DNA from: Breoghania sp. L-A4 | GTDB lineage: Bacteria; Pseudomonadota; Alphaproteobacteria; Rhizobiales; Stappiaceae | Direction of reading: 5' to 3' | Assembly: GCF_003432385.1 (NCBI RefSeq) | Contig: NZ_CP031841.1 | Span: forward strand, 310,001 to 374,000 | DNA length: 64,000 nt | In this document: piece after piece, positions 50,046-61,926 of the stretch | Layout of the letters: each line of letters starts with the position of its first letter | How positions within the stretch are numbered: the stretch's first letter is position 1 | Made by a program: the position numbers and the translations under genes | The notes under the pieces: model-generated | Database searches by the model: none | Seen by the model: the letters and a program-made list of their open reading frames with translations, nothing else | What the model was told of the DNA's origin: nothing

Positions 50046-50927
50046 TCAGAGCTTGGGTGTCGGGCGTAGCGCGCGGTTGGCTTCCGGTTCGCGGATCTTT
50101 TCACGGAACGGGCTGGCGCGGTAGACGCCGAGCACTTTCAGTTCCGCGGAGAAGAACGCCAGTTCCTCAAGCGCCAGTCCCACGTTCCTGTCGTCCGGGT
50201 GGCCTTCCACGTCGGCATAGAACATGGAGGCGAAGAACTGGCCCTCGAGCTGATAGGATTCCAGCTTGGTCATGTTGACGCCATTGGTCGCGAAACCGCC
50301 CAGGCCCTTGTACAGCGCCGCAGGCACGTTGCGCACGCGGAACACCAGCGTGGTGATGACCGGCTGCCCGTTGTTGGCCGCGTGCAGGTTGTCGCGCGAG
50401 AGTATCAAGAAGCGTGTGGTGTTGTGCGCCTCATCCTCCACGTCGCGCGCCAGGATCTCCAGCCCGTAGGTGCGTGCGGCAAGTTCCGGCGCCAGCGCCG
50501 CGGCGGTCAGATCGCCGCGTTCCGCGATCTGCCGCGCGGAACCGGCGGTGTCCGCGCCGATCACCGCCTCGAGCTTGCGCGCGCGAATCAGCTTGCGGCA
50601 CTGGCCCAGCGCCATCACGTGGCTCTGCACGCTCTTGAGACCCGCCAGCGTCGCCCCCTTGGGCGCCATGAGCTGGAAACGGATCGGCATGAAGTATTCG
50701 CCGATGATGTGCAGCTCGGAGCGCGGCAGCAGATGGTGAATGTCCGCGACGCGCCCGGCGACAGAGTTTTCCACCGGGATCATGCCGAGGTCGGCGCGAC
50801 CTTCCTCGAGTGCCGCGAAGCAGTCTTCGAACGTCGCGCAGGGCATCGCCTCAAAATCGGGATAGGCGTCATGGCAGGCCATGTGGGAGTTGGCTCCCGG
50901 CTCGCCCTGGTAGACGATCTTCTTCAT
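50046..50927 (-). CDS. pheA: Prephenate dehydratase
   Basis: Converts prephenate to phenylpyruvate in phenylalanine synthesis. Monofunctional (no chorismate mutase domain), 293 residues. The N-terminus is MKKIVYQGEPGANSHMA, with the substrate region LGMIPVENSVAGRVADIHHLL and the catalytic TTR motif (AHNTTRFLIL). A C-terminal ACT domain (VPAALYKGLGGFATNGVNMTKLESYQLEGQFFASMFYADVEGH) suggests feedback control by phenylalanine. kdsB lies 69 bases upstream, the usual rhizobial pairing. Confidence 0.95.
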   Translation of the reverse strand: MKKIVYQGEPGANSHMACHDAYPDFEAMPCATFEDCFAALEEGRADLGMIPVENSVAGRVADIHHLLPRSELHIIGEYFMPIRFQLMAPKGATLAGLKSVQSHVMALGQCRKLIRARKLEAVIGADTAGSARQIAERGDLTAAALAPELAARTYGLEILARDVEDEAHNTTRFLILSRDNLHAANNGQPVITTLVFRVRNVPAALYKGLGGFATNGVNMTKLESYQLEGQFFASMFYADVEGHPDDRNVGLALEELAFFSAELKVLGVYRASPFREKIREPEANRALRPTPKL

Positions 50928-50996
50928 AGTCTTCTCTTCTCTGTTTGCCGCTCAGGGGATGTCCCGCGCGTCGCGGGCATCCTGTCCGCCGTTCTA

Positions 50997-51788
50997 TCAG
51001 ACGTTGACCTTGCCTGCCTCGATGACCTTGCGCACGCGGGCCAGGTCCTCGGGCGTGTTCACATCCATCGGCGTGCTCGCCACCAGCGTCACATCGATGC
51101 GCATGCCGTCTTCCAGCGCCCGCAGCTGTTCCAGCTTCTCGCGTTTCTCCAAAGCCGAAGGCGGCAGCGAGACGAACCGTTCCAGCGCGGCGCGCCGGTA
51201 GGCGTAGACGCCGATGTGCTGATACAGCGGCCCGTCGCCCGCCGGCGCCGTGGCGCGGGTGAAGTAAAGCGCCCTGTGCCTGCCCGATATAGGACCCTCA
51301 ACCGGCGTGGTCACCGCCTTGACGAAGCCGGGATCGTTGCGATCTTCGTCGTTGCGGATCTCGGTCATGATGGTGCCGATGTCCACCTTTGGATCGATGA
51401 GCGGCGCAAACGCCGCGCGGATCGCATCGGGATCGATCAGCGGCACGTCGCCCTGCAGATTGAGGATCACCGGGTGGCGGCCATCGGGATCGGTCTTGAG
51501 CGCGGCCTCATACACCCGGTCGGATCCCGATTCGTGGTCGGATCTTGTCAGCACGGCCTGACCGCCCGCCGCATGCACCGCTGCGACAATTCGCGCATCG
51601 TCGGCTGCGACCACGACCGGTCCGATGGCGGCAATGCTCGCCTGGCGCCAGACATGCACGATCATCGGCTCCCCGGCGATCTCCGCCAGAGGCTTGTCGG
51701 GCAGGCGGCTGGAGGCCATTCTTGCCGGGATTACAACCAGTGCGCTCAGCGCGCGCTCGGGCATTGATGCGGTGGAAGACGCGGGCAT
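50997..51788 (-). CDS. kdsB: 3-deoxy-manno-octulosonate cytidylyltransferase
   Basis: Activates KDO as CMP-KDO for lipopolysaccharide core synthesis. The nucleotide motif is VVIPARMASSRLPDKPL; SGSDRVYEAAL, VILNLQGDVPLIDPDAI and YAYRRAALERFVSLPPSALEKREKLEQLRALE are standard KdsB. The start was set at 51788 (GGAG upstream but distant); 51764 is an alternative. The open frame continues much further upstream without family-like sequence. Forms a likely operon with pheA. It is divergent from the cytochrome c gene. Confidence 0.93.
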   Translation of the reverse strand: MPASSTASMPERALSALVVIPARMASSRLPDKPLAEIAGEPMIVHVWRQASIAAIGPVVVAADDARIVAAVHAAGGQAVLTRSDHESGSDRVYEAALKTDPDGRHPVILNLQGDVPLIDPDAIRAAFAPLIDPKVDIGTIMTEIRNDEDRNDPGFVKAVTTPVEGPISGRHRALYFTRATAPAGDGPLYQHIGVYAYRRAALERFVSLPPSALEKREKLEQLRALEDGMRIDVTLVASTPMDVNTPEDLARVRKVIEAGKVNV

Positions 51789-52146
51789 GCGGGGCGTTGA
51801 ACTCCATGGCCGGGGCGGATCGGCAAAAGCTGCAATGGCCGGAGGCGACGCGCGCGCAGCCTCCTGGGCGGACCCAAGCCGGACATTGTATGAACTGGGT
51901 GTTTTATACCTATGGACAGCCGCGTCAAAAAATTTGTAGTTTCCGGCGACTTCGAATAAAGGCCTCAGGCAGGCAACCGTTGGCCGCGAACGCCGGATTG
52001 GACCGCGCGCGGACGGAAATGCCGGGCCAGACACATCGGCTGGGGGAGACGGGCCGTGCGCGCCGCGCAACGCGCACGCTATTCGCTCCAGCACAGCGCG
52101 ACAAAGCGCCTGATCGCCAACCGAATGCCAAGTGGAGCCGGATAGC
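51789..52146. other. kdsB-cytochrome c divergent intergenic region
   Basis: This 358-base gap between divergent genes contains no gene I can support. An AT-rich patch at about 51893-51940 may hold one or both promoters. No repeat or terminator was seen. Confidence 0.45.
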
Positions 52147-52791
52147 ATGGACAGTTTCGAGTTGAACAAGATTGCCGGCGCGGTCTTGCTCTCCCTTCTC
52201 ATCGTCATGGCGCTCGGGGTCTCCTCGGACATTATCTTCCATTCTGAAGCGCCCGAGACGCCGGGTTACGTGATCGAGGTCGCGGATACGGGCGATGGGG
52301 CCGCCGAAGCCGCGGCCGAGCCGGCTGAAGAGGTTGTGCCGATCGGTACGCTGCTGGCCAGCGCGGATGCCGCCAACGGCGAGAAGGTGGCCAAGAAGTG
52401 CGCCGCCTGTCATACGTTCGAGCAGGGCGGTGCCAACAAGGTCGGTCCGAACCTCTACGAGACTGTTTCCCGCACGCCGGGTACTCACCCGGGCTTTGAC
52501 TATTCCACCGCGATGGTTGAGTACGGCGCGGATCATGTCTGGAGTTTCGAAAATCTCGATCACTTCCTCGAGAAGCCGAAGGACGCTGTCCCGGGTACGA
52601 AGATGGGCTTTGCGGGCCTGAAGAAGGCCGACGATCGGGCCGATCTACTGGCCTATATGCGCACGCTGGCCGCAAACCCGGAGCCGCTGCCCGCGGTGGA
52701 GTCTGAAGTGGCCCCGGCAGAAACGGACGCTGAAGCGCCCGCCGCAGAAGCTCCGGCCACCGAGGCGCCTGCCGAGGCTCCCGCGCAATAA
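52147..52791 (+). CDS. Membrane-anchored cytochrome c (CycM/c552-like)
   Basis: Class I c-type cytochrome of 214 residues, held by an uncleaved N-terminal membrane helix (AGAVLLSLLIVMALGVSSDIIF). An acidic Ala/Glu linker, the heme-binding CAACH at about residues 94-98 and the axial-Met region TKMGFAG follow. It resembles rhizobial CycM, which carries electrons to the aa3 oxidase. The C-terminal 35 residues are an unusual Ala/Pro/Glu repeat tail (for example EAPAAEAPATEAPAEAPA). The ATG at 52147 has GGAG 8-9 bases upstream. A strong terminator follows. Confidence 0.9.
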   Translation: MDSFELNKIAGAVLLSLLIVMALGVSSDIIFHSEAPETPGYVIEVADTGDGAAEAAAEPAEEVVPIGTLLASADAANGEKVAKKCAACHTFEQGGANKVGPNLYETVSRTPGTHPGFDYSTAMVEYGADHVWSFENLDHFLEKPKDAVPGTKMGFAGLKKADDRADLLAYMRTLAANPEPLPAVESEVAPAETDAEAPAAEAPATEAPAEAPAQ

Positions 52792-52813
52792 GTCTTCAAG
52801 CCGTCGAAATAAC

Positions 52814-52846
52814 AAAGGCCGGGCATTCGTGTCCGGCCTTTTTTGT
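52814..52846 (+). terminator. Cytochrome c gene terminator
   Basis: 9-bp stem (AAAGGCCGG / CCGGCCTTT), 10-base loop, followed by TTT. It is nearly identical in its arms to the pnp terminator. Confidence 0.88.
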
Positions 52847-52974
52847 GTTTGCCGCTGTTTTGCCGCGAAATCACCGTTAATTAATTCGCAGTGATGCGGC
52901 GATTGCGGACGCGCGGTGGACATGAGTCCTGATATGGGGAAGTGTCTCAAGCCGGATCGACATCCGGAGGATTC

Positions 52975-54825
52975 ATGAACACGCCTGGACTGCGAAGCAC
53001 TCTGATCATGGCGCTGTGCCTGTTGTCATCCGCCGTCTGGGCGGATGAGCCGCAATGGCGCCACGCCACCGCGCTGACCGGCACGCCGAAATACGGCCCC
53101 GACGTCACCCATTTCGATTACGTCAATCCCGATGCGCCTAAGGGCGGGCTGGTGCGGTTGTCGACATCCGGCGGCTTCGACACGTTCAATCCGGTGCTGC
53201 CCAAGGGTAACGCGGCGCCCGGCTCGGCGCTGATCTACGACAGCCTGATGGACCTTGCGCTCGACGAGGCCGATATCAGCGCCGAATACGGCGTGATCGC
53301 TTCCGCCATGCGCTATCCCGAGGATTTCGGCTGGGTCGAGTTCCGTCTGCGGCCCGAAGCACGTTGGCACGACGGCGAACCGATCACGGTGGCCGACGTG
53401 ACCTGGAGCTTCGACAAGCAGGTCGAGCTGAGCCCGGCGCACCGCTTTTACTACCGCAACGTGGTCAAGGCCGAGGCTGTAGGCGATGACGCCGTGCGCT
53501 TCACCTTCGACGTGACCGGAAACCGCGAGCTGCCGCACATTATGGGGCAGTTGCAGATCCTGCCCAAGCACTGGTGGGAAGGAACGGCACCCAACGGCGA
53601 GAAGCGCAGCATCGCCGAGGGCACGCTGGAACCACCGCTGGGGTCGGGCGCCTATCGCATCAAGGAGTTCGATGCCAATCGCCAGATCACCTACGAGCGG
53701 GTGCAGGATTATTGGGCCGCCGATCTGCCGGTGCGCGTGGGCACCAACAATTTCGACGAGATCCGCTACGACTCCTATCGCGACGCGACCGTACTGCTGG
53801 AAGCCTTCAAGGGCGACCAATACGATTTCCGCGCGGAGAACAGCGCCAAGAACTGGGCGACAGGCTATGATTTTCCCGCCGTCCACGACGGCCGGGTGAT
53901 CCTGGAGATGTTCCCTGACAAGGCGCGCGGCATCATGCAGGCCTTTGTGCCGAACTTGCGGCGCGAAAAATTTTCCGATCCCCGCGTGCGCGAGGCGCTG
54001 AACCTGGCGTTCGATTTCGAAAACGCCAACCGCACGACGTTCTTTGGCCAGTACAAGCGCATCGATTCCTATTTCGCCGGAACGGAGTTGGCCGCGACTG
54101 GCCTGCCGCAAGGCAAGGAGCTCAAGATCCTGGAGAGCGTGCGCGATCTGGTGCCGCCGGAGGTGTTCATCACGCCATACGTCAATCCGGTCAACGGCGA
54201 TCCGCAGAAACTGCGTGACAACCTGCGCAAGGCGGTGGGCCTGCTCAAGCAGGCTGGCTGGGAGTTGAAGGGCCGCAAGATGGTCAACGTCAAGACGGGC
54301 GAGCCCTTTGAGATCGAGTTCATCGCGCAGGATCCGGGAGCCGAGCGCTATGTCCTGCCCTACGCCAGCAATCTCGAGCGCATCGGCATCACGATGACTC
54401 TGCGGGTTCTCGACACGCCGCAATACATCAACCGCGTGCGCGGGCGTGACTTCGACATGACGACGCTGGGTTGGGGACAGTCCCTATCGCCGGGCAATGA
54501 GCAGCGCGAGTTCTGGGGGTCGGATTCCGCCGACCGTCCGCAATCGCGCAACTATGCCGGCATCCGTGACAAGGGCGTCGACGCGCTGATCGACAAGGTG
54601 ATTTTCGCCAAGGATCGCGACGAGCTGGTCGCCGCCACCCATGCGCTCGACCGGGTGCTGCTGGCGCACCATTTCGTGATCCCGCAGTGGTATCTCGACG
54701 TCAGCCGCACGGCACGCTGGGATCGCTTCGGCCACCCAGAGAATATCCCGGAATACACCCACGGGTTCCCCGAGATCTGGTGGTGGGACGAGGCCAAGGC
54801 CGCCCGGGTGGGGCCGCAGAGATGA
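52975..54825 (+). CDS. yejA: Oligopeptide ABC transporter substrate-binding protein 1 (YejA-like)
   Basis: Periplasmic family-5 extracellular solute-binding protein, 616 residues. Sec signal peptide MNTPGLRSTLIMALCLLSSAVWA with likely cleavage after AWA-type residues near 23. KYGPDVTHFDYVNPDAPKGGLVRL and GGFDTFNPVLPKG are characteristic of YejA proteins, which bind peptides and microcin-C-like compounds. The start has a CCGGAGG RBS. Its stop overlaps the start of the second binding protein (ATGA), forming one operon with the permeases and ATPase. Confidence 0.92.
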   Translation: MNTPGLRSTLIMALCLLSSAVWADEPQWRHATALTGTPKYGPDVTHFDYVNPDAPKGGLVRLSTSGGFDTFNPVLPKGNAAPGSALIYDSLMDLALDEADISAEYGVIASAMRYPEDFGWVEFRLRPEARWHDGEPITVADVTWSFDKQVELSPAHRFYYRNVVKAEAVGDDAVRFTFDVTGNRELPHIMGQLQILPKHWWEGTAPNGEKRSIAEGTLEPPLGSGAYRIKEFDANRQITYERVQDYWAADLPVRVGTNNFDEIRYDSYRDATVLLEAFKGDQYDFRAENSAKNWATGYDFPAVHDGRVILEMFPDKARGIMQAFVPNLRREKFSDPRVREALNLAFDFENANRTTFFGQYKRIDSYFAGTELAATGLPQGKELKILESVRDLVPPEVFITPYVNPVNGDPQKLRDNLRKAVGLLKQAGWELKGRKMVNVKTGEPFEIEFIAQDPGAERYVLPYASNLERIGITMTLRVLDTPQYINRVRGRDFDMTTLGWGQSLSPGNEQREFWGSDSADRPQSRNYAGIRDKGVDALIDKVIFAKDRDELVAATHALDRVLLAHHFVIPQWYLDVSRTARWDRFGHPENIPEYTHGFPEIWWWDEAKAARVGPQR

Positions 54826-56699
54826 GCGCTGGAGGGTTCTCCCGGCGCTCAGTCCTGCGCATGGCCGCGGCGTCCGCGCTGGCGCCGCTTGCTACGACGC
54901 TGATGCCCCGCTTCGCCCGCGCCGTCTCGCGCAACGGCGCGGAGCACCATGGCCTGTCGGTGTTCGGAGATCTGAAATACGGCGCCGATTTCACGCACTT
55001 CGACTATCTGGTCCCGGACGCGCCCAAGGGCGGTCGGATTGCCTTCACCGCGCCCTCCTGGGCCTACAACCAGAACCCACAGACCTTCAACACGCTCAAT
55101 TCGTTCATTCTCAAGGGCGACGCGCCGCCGCGCATGGAGCTGTGTTTCGACAGCCTGATGGTGCGCGCGTTGGATGAGCCGGACGCGGTCTACGGGCTGT
55201 TGGCGCGCTCCGTCAGCGTGTCGGACGACGGCAACCGCTATCGCTTCCATCTTCGGCCCGAGGCGCGCTTTCACGACGGTACGCCGCTTGTGGCCGAGGA
55301 CGTGGCCTTCACTCTGATGTTGCTGAAGGAAAAGGGGCATCCGCTGATCAGCCAGACGATCACCGAGATGGTCTCGGCCGAGGCACTTTCGTCCGAGGTG
55401 GTCGAGGTGGCCTTTTCCGGCAAGCAGACCCGGCAACTGCCGATGGTCGTCGCCGGTCTGCCGGTCTTCTCCAGGCGCTACTACGAGACCCAGGATTTCA
55501 CCAAGACCACGATGGAGCCGCCGCTGGGCTCCGGACCCTACCGGGTCGGCGCCTTCGAGCAGGGCCGCACCATCGACTACGAGCGCGTGGAGGACTGGTG
55601 GGCGCGCGATCTCCCCGTCGCCCGCGGCGCCTTCAATTTCGACGTCATCCGCATCGAGTTCTTCCGCGACCGGCAAATCGCCTTCGAGGCGATGAAGAAG
55701 GGCAAGCTGACGTTCTACGAGGAGTTCGTCTCCAAGAGCTGGGCGACGGAGTATGATTTCCCCGCCGTGCGCGACGGGCGCGTGATCAAGACGACGTTTC
55801 CCGACGACCGGCCCGCCGGAGCGCAGGGCTGGTTCTTCAACACCCGGCGGGATAAATTTTCAGATCCGCGCACCCGGGAGGCTATCGGCCTGGCGTTCGA
55901 TTTCGAGTGGACAAATCAGAACCTGTTCTACGGGCTCTACGAGCGCACCAATTCCTTCTTCCAGAATTCCGAGATGATGGCCCACGGCGTGCCCTCGGCT
56001 GAAGAACTGACGCTGCTGGAACCGTTGCGCGGCCAGCTTTCCGCAGACGTGTTCGGCGAGGTCTGGCGCGCGCCCGTCTCCGATGGCTCGGGCCAGGATC
56101 GTGCTTTGTTTCGCCGCGCGACGGAGCTGCTGCGTGACGCCGGCTGGATACGCGAGGGCCAGACGCTGGTCTCGGCATCCGGGACGCCGCTGACGGTGGA
56201 GTTCCTGTCCAATTCGCCGAGCTTCGAGCGGGTGATCCTGCCCTATGTGAAGAACCTCCGCCTGATCGGTGTGGAGGCGACCTTCCGGGTGGTCGATTCA
56301 GCACAATATCAGTCGCGGCTCAACGATTTCGATTTCGATGCCGTGGGCCGGCGCTATGCCATGGAGGCGACGCCCGGCGAGGGCATCCGGCAGTTCTGGG
56401 GATCGGATGCGGCCGGGCGCCCGGGCAGCAACAATCTCGCCGGTATCAGCGATCCGGCCGTTGACGCGCTTATTGAAAAGATCATTCACGCCGATAGCCG
56501 CGAGGCGATGACCATCGCGTGCAAGGTGCTGGACCGGGTGCTGCGCGCGTCGCACTACTGGGTGCCCAACTGGTACAAGGCCAGCCACGCGGTGGCCTAT
56601 TGGGACCGCTTCGGATTTCCTCCGGAGAAACCGCGCTACGGGTTTCCCGTGGAAACCACCTGGTGGTCCGACGGGACCAAAGCCGCGACGTTCGACTAG
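54822..56699 (+). CDS. Oligopeptide ABC transporter substrate-binding protein 2 (Tat-exported)
   Basis: Second family-5 binding protein, 625 residues, homologous to the preceding one (KYGADFTHFDYLVPDAPKGGRIAFTAPSW; both share FDANR/FEQGRTI-type segments and RREKFSDPR/RRDKFSDPR). The N-terminus has a twin-arginine signal (FSRRSVLRMAAASALAPLATTLMPRFARA). The two paralogues therefore use different export routes. A single transporter with two receptors may widen the peptide range. Confidence 0.9.
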   Translation: MSAGGFSRRSVLRMAAASALAPLATTLMPRFARAVSRNGAEHHGLSVFGDLKYGADFTHFDYLVPDAPKGGRIAFTAPSWAYNQNPQTFNTLNSFILKGDAPPRMELCFDSLMVRALDEPDAVYGLLARSVSVSDDGNRYRFHLRPEARFHDGTPLVAEDVAFTLMLLKEKGHPLISQTITEMVSAEALSSEVVEVAFSGKQTRQLPMVVAGLPVFSRRYYETQDFTKTTMEPPLGSGPYRVGAFEQGRTIDYERVEDWWARDLPVARGAFNFDVIRIEFFRDRQIAFEAMKKGKLTFYEEFVSKSWATEYDFPAVRDGRVIKTTFPDDRPAGAQGWFFNTRRDKFSDPRTREAIGLAFDFEWTNQNLFYGLYERTNSFFQNSEMMAHGVPSAEELTLLEPLRGQLSADVFGEVWRAPVSDGSGQDRALFRRATELLRDAGWIREGQTLVSASGTPLTVEFLSNSPSFERVILPYVKNLRLIGVEATFRVVDSAQYQSRLNDFDFDAVGRRYAMEATPGEGIRQFWGSDAAGRPGSNNLAGISDPAVDALIEKIIHADSREAMTIACKVLDRVLRASHYWVPNWYKASHAVAYWDRFGFPPEKPRYGFPVETTWWSDGTKAATFD

Positions 56700-56838
56700 A
56701 ACGATGTTCCATTATCGCTCCTGCGACGATGGTGACGCGCGCGTTAATGATGCTATAGCTTGTTGGAATCGGTTGGTTTTCGCCAATGAGCGGGTTCCGG
56801 GCGAACACACGCCGATGCAGACGGACTGAGAACAGACC

Positions 56839-57948
56839 ATGGGCGCCTACATCCTGCGACGGCTGCTTCTGATGATCCCGACGATCATCGGCATCATGGC
56901 GGTCAACTTCGTGATCATCCAGTTTGCGCCGGGCGGGCCGGTGGAGAAGGTCATTGCCCAGCTCACGGGCACCGATGTCTCCGCCACCGCGCGGATTTCC
57001 GGCGGCAGCGGCGATCTCGGCGGCGGCCAGAGCGCCAGCCAGGGCGGCGGTGCGGAATCGAGCTCCAAATATCGCGGCGCGCAAGGCCTGGATCCGGAGT
57101 TCATCAAGGATCTGGAGAAGCAGTTCGGCTTCGACAAGCCGCCGCTGGAGCGCTTCGGGCGGATGCTGTGGAACTACGCCCGCTTCGATTTCGGCGAGAG
57201 TTATTTTCGCGACATCGCGGTGGTCGATCTGGTGATCGAGAAGATGCCCGTGTCGATTTCGCTCGGGCTCTGGATGACGCTGATCTCCTATCTGATTTCG
57301 ATCCCGCTTGGGATACGCAAGGCGGTGACCGACGGTAGCCGTTTTGATGTCTGGACCTCGGCGGTGATCGTCGTGGGCTATGCGATTCCGGGCTTCCTGT
57401 TCGCTGTGCTGCTGATCGTGCTCTTCGCCGGCGGCTCGTTCTTCGACTGGTTCCCCTTGCGCGGGCTGTTCTCGGACAATTGGGACACGCTGTCGTGGGG
57501 CGAAAAGATTCTCGATTACTTCTGGCACCTGGCGCTGCCGCTGACCGCGATGGCGCTGTCGGCGTTTGCCACCACGACACTGCTGACCAAGAATTCCTTC
57601 CTTGATGAGATCCGCAAGCAATATGTGGTGACGGCCCGCGCCAAGGGGCTGAGCGAGCGCGAGGTGCTGTACCGGCATGTGTTCCGCAATGCCATGCTGA
57701 TCATCGTGGCGGGCTTCCCCGGCGCCTTCATCTCGTCGTTCTTCGCGGGATCGCTGCTGATCGAGACGATCTTCTCGCTCGACGGGCTGGGGCTTTTGGG
57801 TTTTGAGTCGGTAATCAACCGCGACTATCCGGTGATCTTCGCGACCTTGTTCATCTTCTCGCTGATGGGGCTGCTGGTCGGATTGATTTCCGACCTCACC
57901 TACACCTGGATCGATCCCCGGATCGATTTCGAAAGCCGGGAGGTCTGA
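56839..57948 (+). CDS. yejB: Peptide ABC transporter permease (YejB-like)
   Basis: Inner-membrane permease with about six helices, 369 residues. N-terminus [42 protein letters not shown]; after a Ser/Gly-rich periplasmic loop (about 50-75) the BPD domain follows. EAA-type loop: [21 protein letters not shown]. Ends [15 protein letters not shown] as in YejB. The gap from the second binding protein is 139 bases and contains an AT-rich patch. Confidence 0.93.
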   Translation: MGAYILRRLLLMIPTIIGIMAVNFVIIQFAPGGPVEKVIAQLTGTDVSATARISGGSGDLGGGQSASQGGGAESSSKYRGAQGLDPEFIKDLEKQFGFDKPPLERFGRMLWNYARFDFGESYFRDIAVVDLVIEKMPVSISLGLWMTLISYLISIPLGIRKAVTDGSRFDVWTSAVIVVGYAIPGFLFAVLLIVLFAGGSFFDWFPLRGLFSDNWDTLSWGEKILDYFWHLALPLTAMALSAFATTTLLTKNSFLDEIRKQYVVTARAKGLSEREVLYRHVFRNAMLIIVAGFPGAFISSFFAGSLLIETIFSLDGLGLLGFESVINRDYPVIFATLFIFSLMGLLVGLISDLTYTWIDPRIDFESREV

Positions 57949-57951
57949 GCC

Positions 57952-59142
57952 ATGACAGCCGACATGCGTCTCGAAAAAGATCTTTCCGACCAAGGATATG
58001 AGACCATCAATCCATTGCCGGCCGAGGAGCAGCCACCGCGCGAGAAATTCAAGCTGTCGCCGATGAACCGCCGCCGGCTCACGAACTTCCGCGCCAACCG
58101 GCGCGGCTACTGGTCGTTGTGGATCTTTCTGGTGCTCTTCGCGCTGTCGCTGGTCGCGGAATTCATCGCCAACGACAAACCGATCCTGATTTCCTACAAG
58201 GGCGAGCTGCTCACGCCGATCTTCGTCGACTATCCGGAAGAGAAATTCGGCGGCTTTCTCGCGGTGACCGATTACCGCGACCCCTTCATCAAGGAGGAGG
58301 TCGAGAGCAACGGCTGGATGGTCTGGCCGCCGATCCGATACTCCTACAACACGGTGAACAACGAACTCCCGGTGCCGGCGCCCGCGCCGCCGTCGTGGAT
58401 GTTGGACAAGGAGACGCGCTGCCAGCGCTATCCGCAAGGGGTGGCGGACAGCGGCTGCACGCTGGGCAACTGGAACTGGGTCGGCACCGACGATCAGGGT
58501 CGTGACGTGGTGGCGCGGCTGATCTACGGCTTCCGGCTGTCGGTGCTGTTTGGGCTGACGCTGACGGTTCTCTCGTCGATCATCGGCGTCTCGGCCGGCG
58601 CGGTGCAAGGGTACTATGGCGGCTGGATCGATCTTCTTTTCCAGCGCTTCATCGAGATCTGGACGTCGATTCCGACGCTCTATCTGATCCTGATCATCGC
58701 CAGTATTCTGACGCCGAACTTCTGGATCCTGTGCGGAATTCTGCTGGCGTTCTCCTGGGTGGCGCTGGTGGGCGTGGTGCGCGCGGAATTCCTGCGCGGC
58801 CGCAATTTCGAATATGTGAACGCCGCGCGGGCGCTGGGCGTGTCCAACCGCGCCATCATGTTCCGGCATCTGCTGCCCAACGCCATGGTGGCGACGCTGA
58901 CCTTCATGCCGTTCATCCTCAACGGCTCGATCTCGACGCTGACGGCGCTGGACTTTCTCGGCTTCGGGCTGCCGCCGGGCTCGCCGTCGCTGGGCGAACT
59001 GCTGGCCCAGGGCAAGAACAACCTGCAGGCGCCCTGGCTGGGGTTCTCGGGCTTCCTGGTGATCTCGGTGATGCTCAGCCTGTTGATCTTCATCGGCGAG
59101 GCGGTGCGCGACGCCTTCGACCCGCGCAAGACGTTCAAGTGA
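57952..59142 (+). CDS. yejE: Peptide ABC transporter permease (YejE-like)
   Basis: Second permease, 396 residues. N-terminal cytoplasmic extension (about 45 residues, Pro/Lys-rich, with LSPMNRRRLTNFRANRRGYWSLWIF), then the first helix, a large periplasmic domain, and a five-helix core with the EAA loop NAARALGVSNRAIMFRHLLPNAM. VGTDDQGRDVVARLIYGFR is the family segment. It starts 3 bases after yejB and ends 8 bases before yejF. Confidence 0.93.
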   Translation: MTADMRLEKDLSDQGYETINPLPAEEQPPREKFKLSPMNRRRLTNFRANRRGYWSLWIFLVLFALSLVAEFIANDKPILISYKGELLTPIFVDYPEEKFGGFLAVTDYRDPFIKEEVESNGWMVWPPIRYSYNTVNNELPVPAPAPPSWMLDKETRCQRYPQGVADSGCTLGNWNWVGTDDQGRDVVARLIYGFRLSVLFGLTLTVLSSIIGVSAGAVQGYYGGWIDLLFQRFIEIWTSIPTLYLILIIASILTPNFWILCGILLAFSWVALVGVVRAEFLRGRNFEYVNAARALGVSNRAIMFRHLLPNAMVATLTFMPFILNGSISTLTALDFLGFGLPPGSPSLGELLAQGKNNLQAPWLGFSGFLVISVMLSLLIFIGEAVRDAFDPRKTFK

Positions 59143-59150
59143 GGCGGGCG

Positions 59151-60797
<1,647 letters not shown>

Positions 60798-60826
60798 CTC
60801 CGGTCAACGCCATCAGGCTGCGGTTA

Positions 60827-61435
60827 TCAGAACGGGGTTCTGGAGCGGATGGCGGCGCTGAGCGTTCCTTCGTCGAGGTAGTCCAATTCGCCGCCGACCG
60901 GCACGCCATGCGCAAGCCGGGAAATCTTCGCACCGAGGCCAGCGAGCTGGTCTGTGACGTAATGCGCGGTCGTCTGGCCCTCCATGGTGGCGTTCACCGC
61001 CAGGATCACTTCGTCCACGCCGCCGGCCTTTACCCGCGCCACCAGCGCGTCGATTGTCAGATCCTCCGGCCCGATGCCGTCGAGCGGCGACAGGGTGCCG
61101 CCGAGCACATGATAGCGCGCGTTGATCGCGGCTGCGCGTTCCAGCGCCCACAGATCCGAAACATCCTCCACGACGACAATCGTGCGCGCGTCGCGGCGCG
61201 GATCGGCACAGACGGTGCAAGGATCGCTGGTGTCGATGTTGCCGCATGTTGCGCAGACGCCGACGCTTTGAACGGCCACGCCCATGGCTTCGGCCAGCGG
61301 CACCAGCAACTGTTCCTTCTTCTGGATCAGCTGCAGCGCCGCGCGGCGCGCCGAGCGTGGCCCCAGCCCCGGAAGCTTGGCCAGCAACTGGATCAGCCGC
61401 TCGATCTCCGGTCCTGTGACCCTGCGCGTGCTCAT
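60827..61435 (-). CDS. recR: Recombination protein RecR
   Basis: RecFOR-pathway mediator that helps RecA onto gapped DNA. 202 residues with the helix-hairpin-helix ([27 protein letters not shown]), a four-Cys zinc finger ([16 protein letters not shown]), and a Toprim domain ([14 protein letters not shown]). It is the last gene of dnaX-ybaB-recR. Its partner RecF is also in this window, at the other end. Confidence 0.97.
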   Translation of the reverse strand: MSTRRVTGPEIERLIQLLAKLPGLGPRSARRAALQLIQKKEQLLVPLAEAMGVAVQSVGVCATCGNIDTSDPCTVCADPRRDARTIVVVEDVSDLWALERAAAINARYHVLGGTLSPLDGIGPEDLTIDALVARVKAGGVDEVILAVNATMEGQTTAHYVTDQLAGLGAKISRLAHGVPVGGELDYLDEGTLSAAIRSRTPF

Positions 61436-61460
61436 GGAATGTCCCGGCGCGAAGGGCGGA

Positions 61461-61781
61461 TCAAAACGGCAGCTTCATGCCTGCGGGCAGACCGAGACCG
61501 CTCATCATCTCCTGGGTCTTTTCGGCCATCGCGGCCTCCGCCTTGGCCTTGGCGTCATTGTGCGCGGCGATGATCAGATCCTCGAGGATCTCGACTTCGT
61601 CGGCCTTGGCGAGCGAGGGGTCGATCTTCAGGCTCTGCATGGTGCCCTTGCCGTTCAGCGTGACGACGACCATGCCGCCGCCGGAGGCGCCAGTGACCTC
61701 GATGGCCGCGACCTCCTCCTGAAGCGAGCCCATCTGCTCTTGCATCTGCTTGGCCTGCTTCATCATCTTCATGAAATCCAT
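61461..61781 (-). CDS. ybaB: YbaB/EbfC nucleoid-associated protein
   Basis: Small DNA-binding nucleoid protein, 106 residues: [46 protein letters not shown] and a Met/Gly-rich C-terminus ([14 protein letters not shown]). It sits between dnaX and recR, 25 bases from recR. The open frame runs further upstream, but [10 protein letters not shown] is the standard start. Confidence 0.93.
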   Translation of the reverse strand: MDFMKMMKQAKQMQEQMGSLQEEVAAIEVTGASGGGMVVVTLNGKGTMQSLKIDPSLAKADEVEILEDLIIAAHNDAKAKAEAAMAEKTQEMMSGLGLPAGMKLPF

Positions 61782-61926
61782 CGGGGCGCCTCGTTGGATC
61801 TGTCCGGGTCGCGGCCTGGCACGCGCCGGAGGGTGGGTGGAACACGCAGCCGGATATGGGCGCGTTTGCGTTGAAATCCAGAGTCCGCGCCGGGAAGAGG
61901 CGATGCGGCTCCGCGGCTTTCTGATA

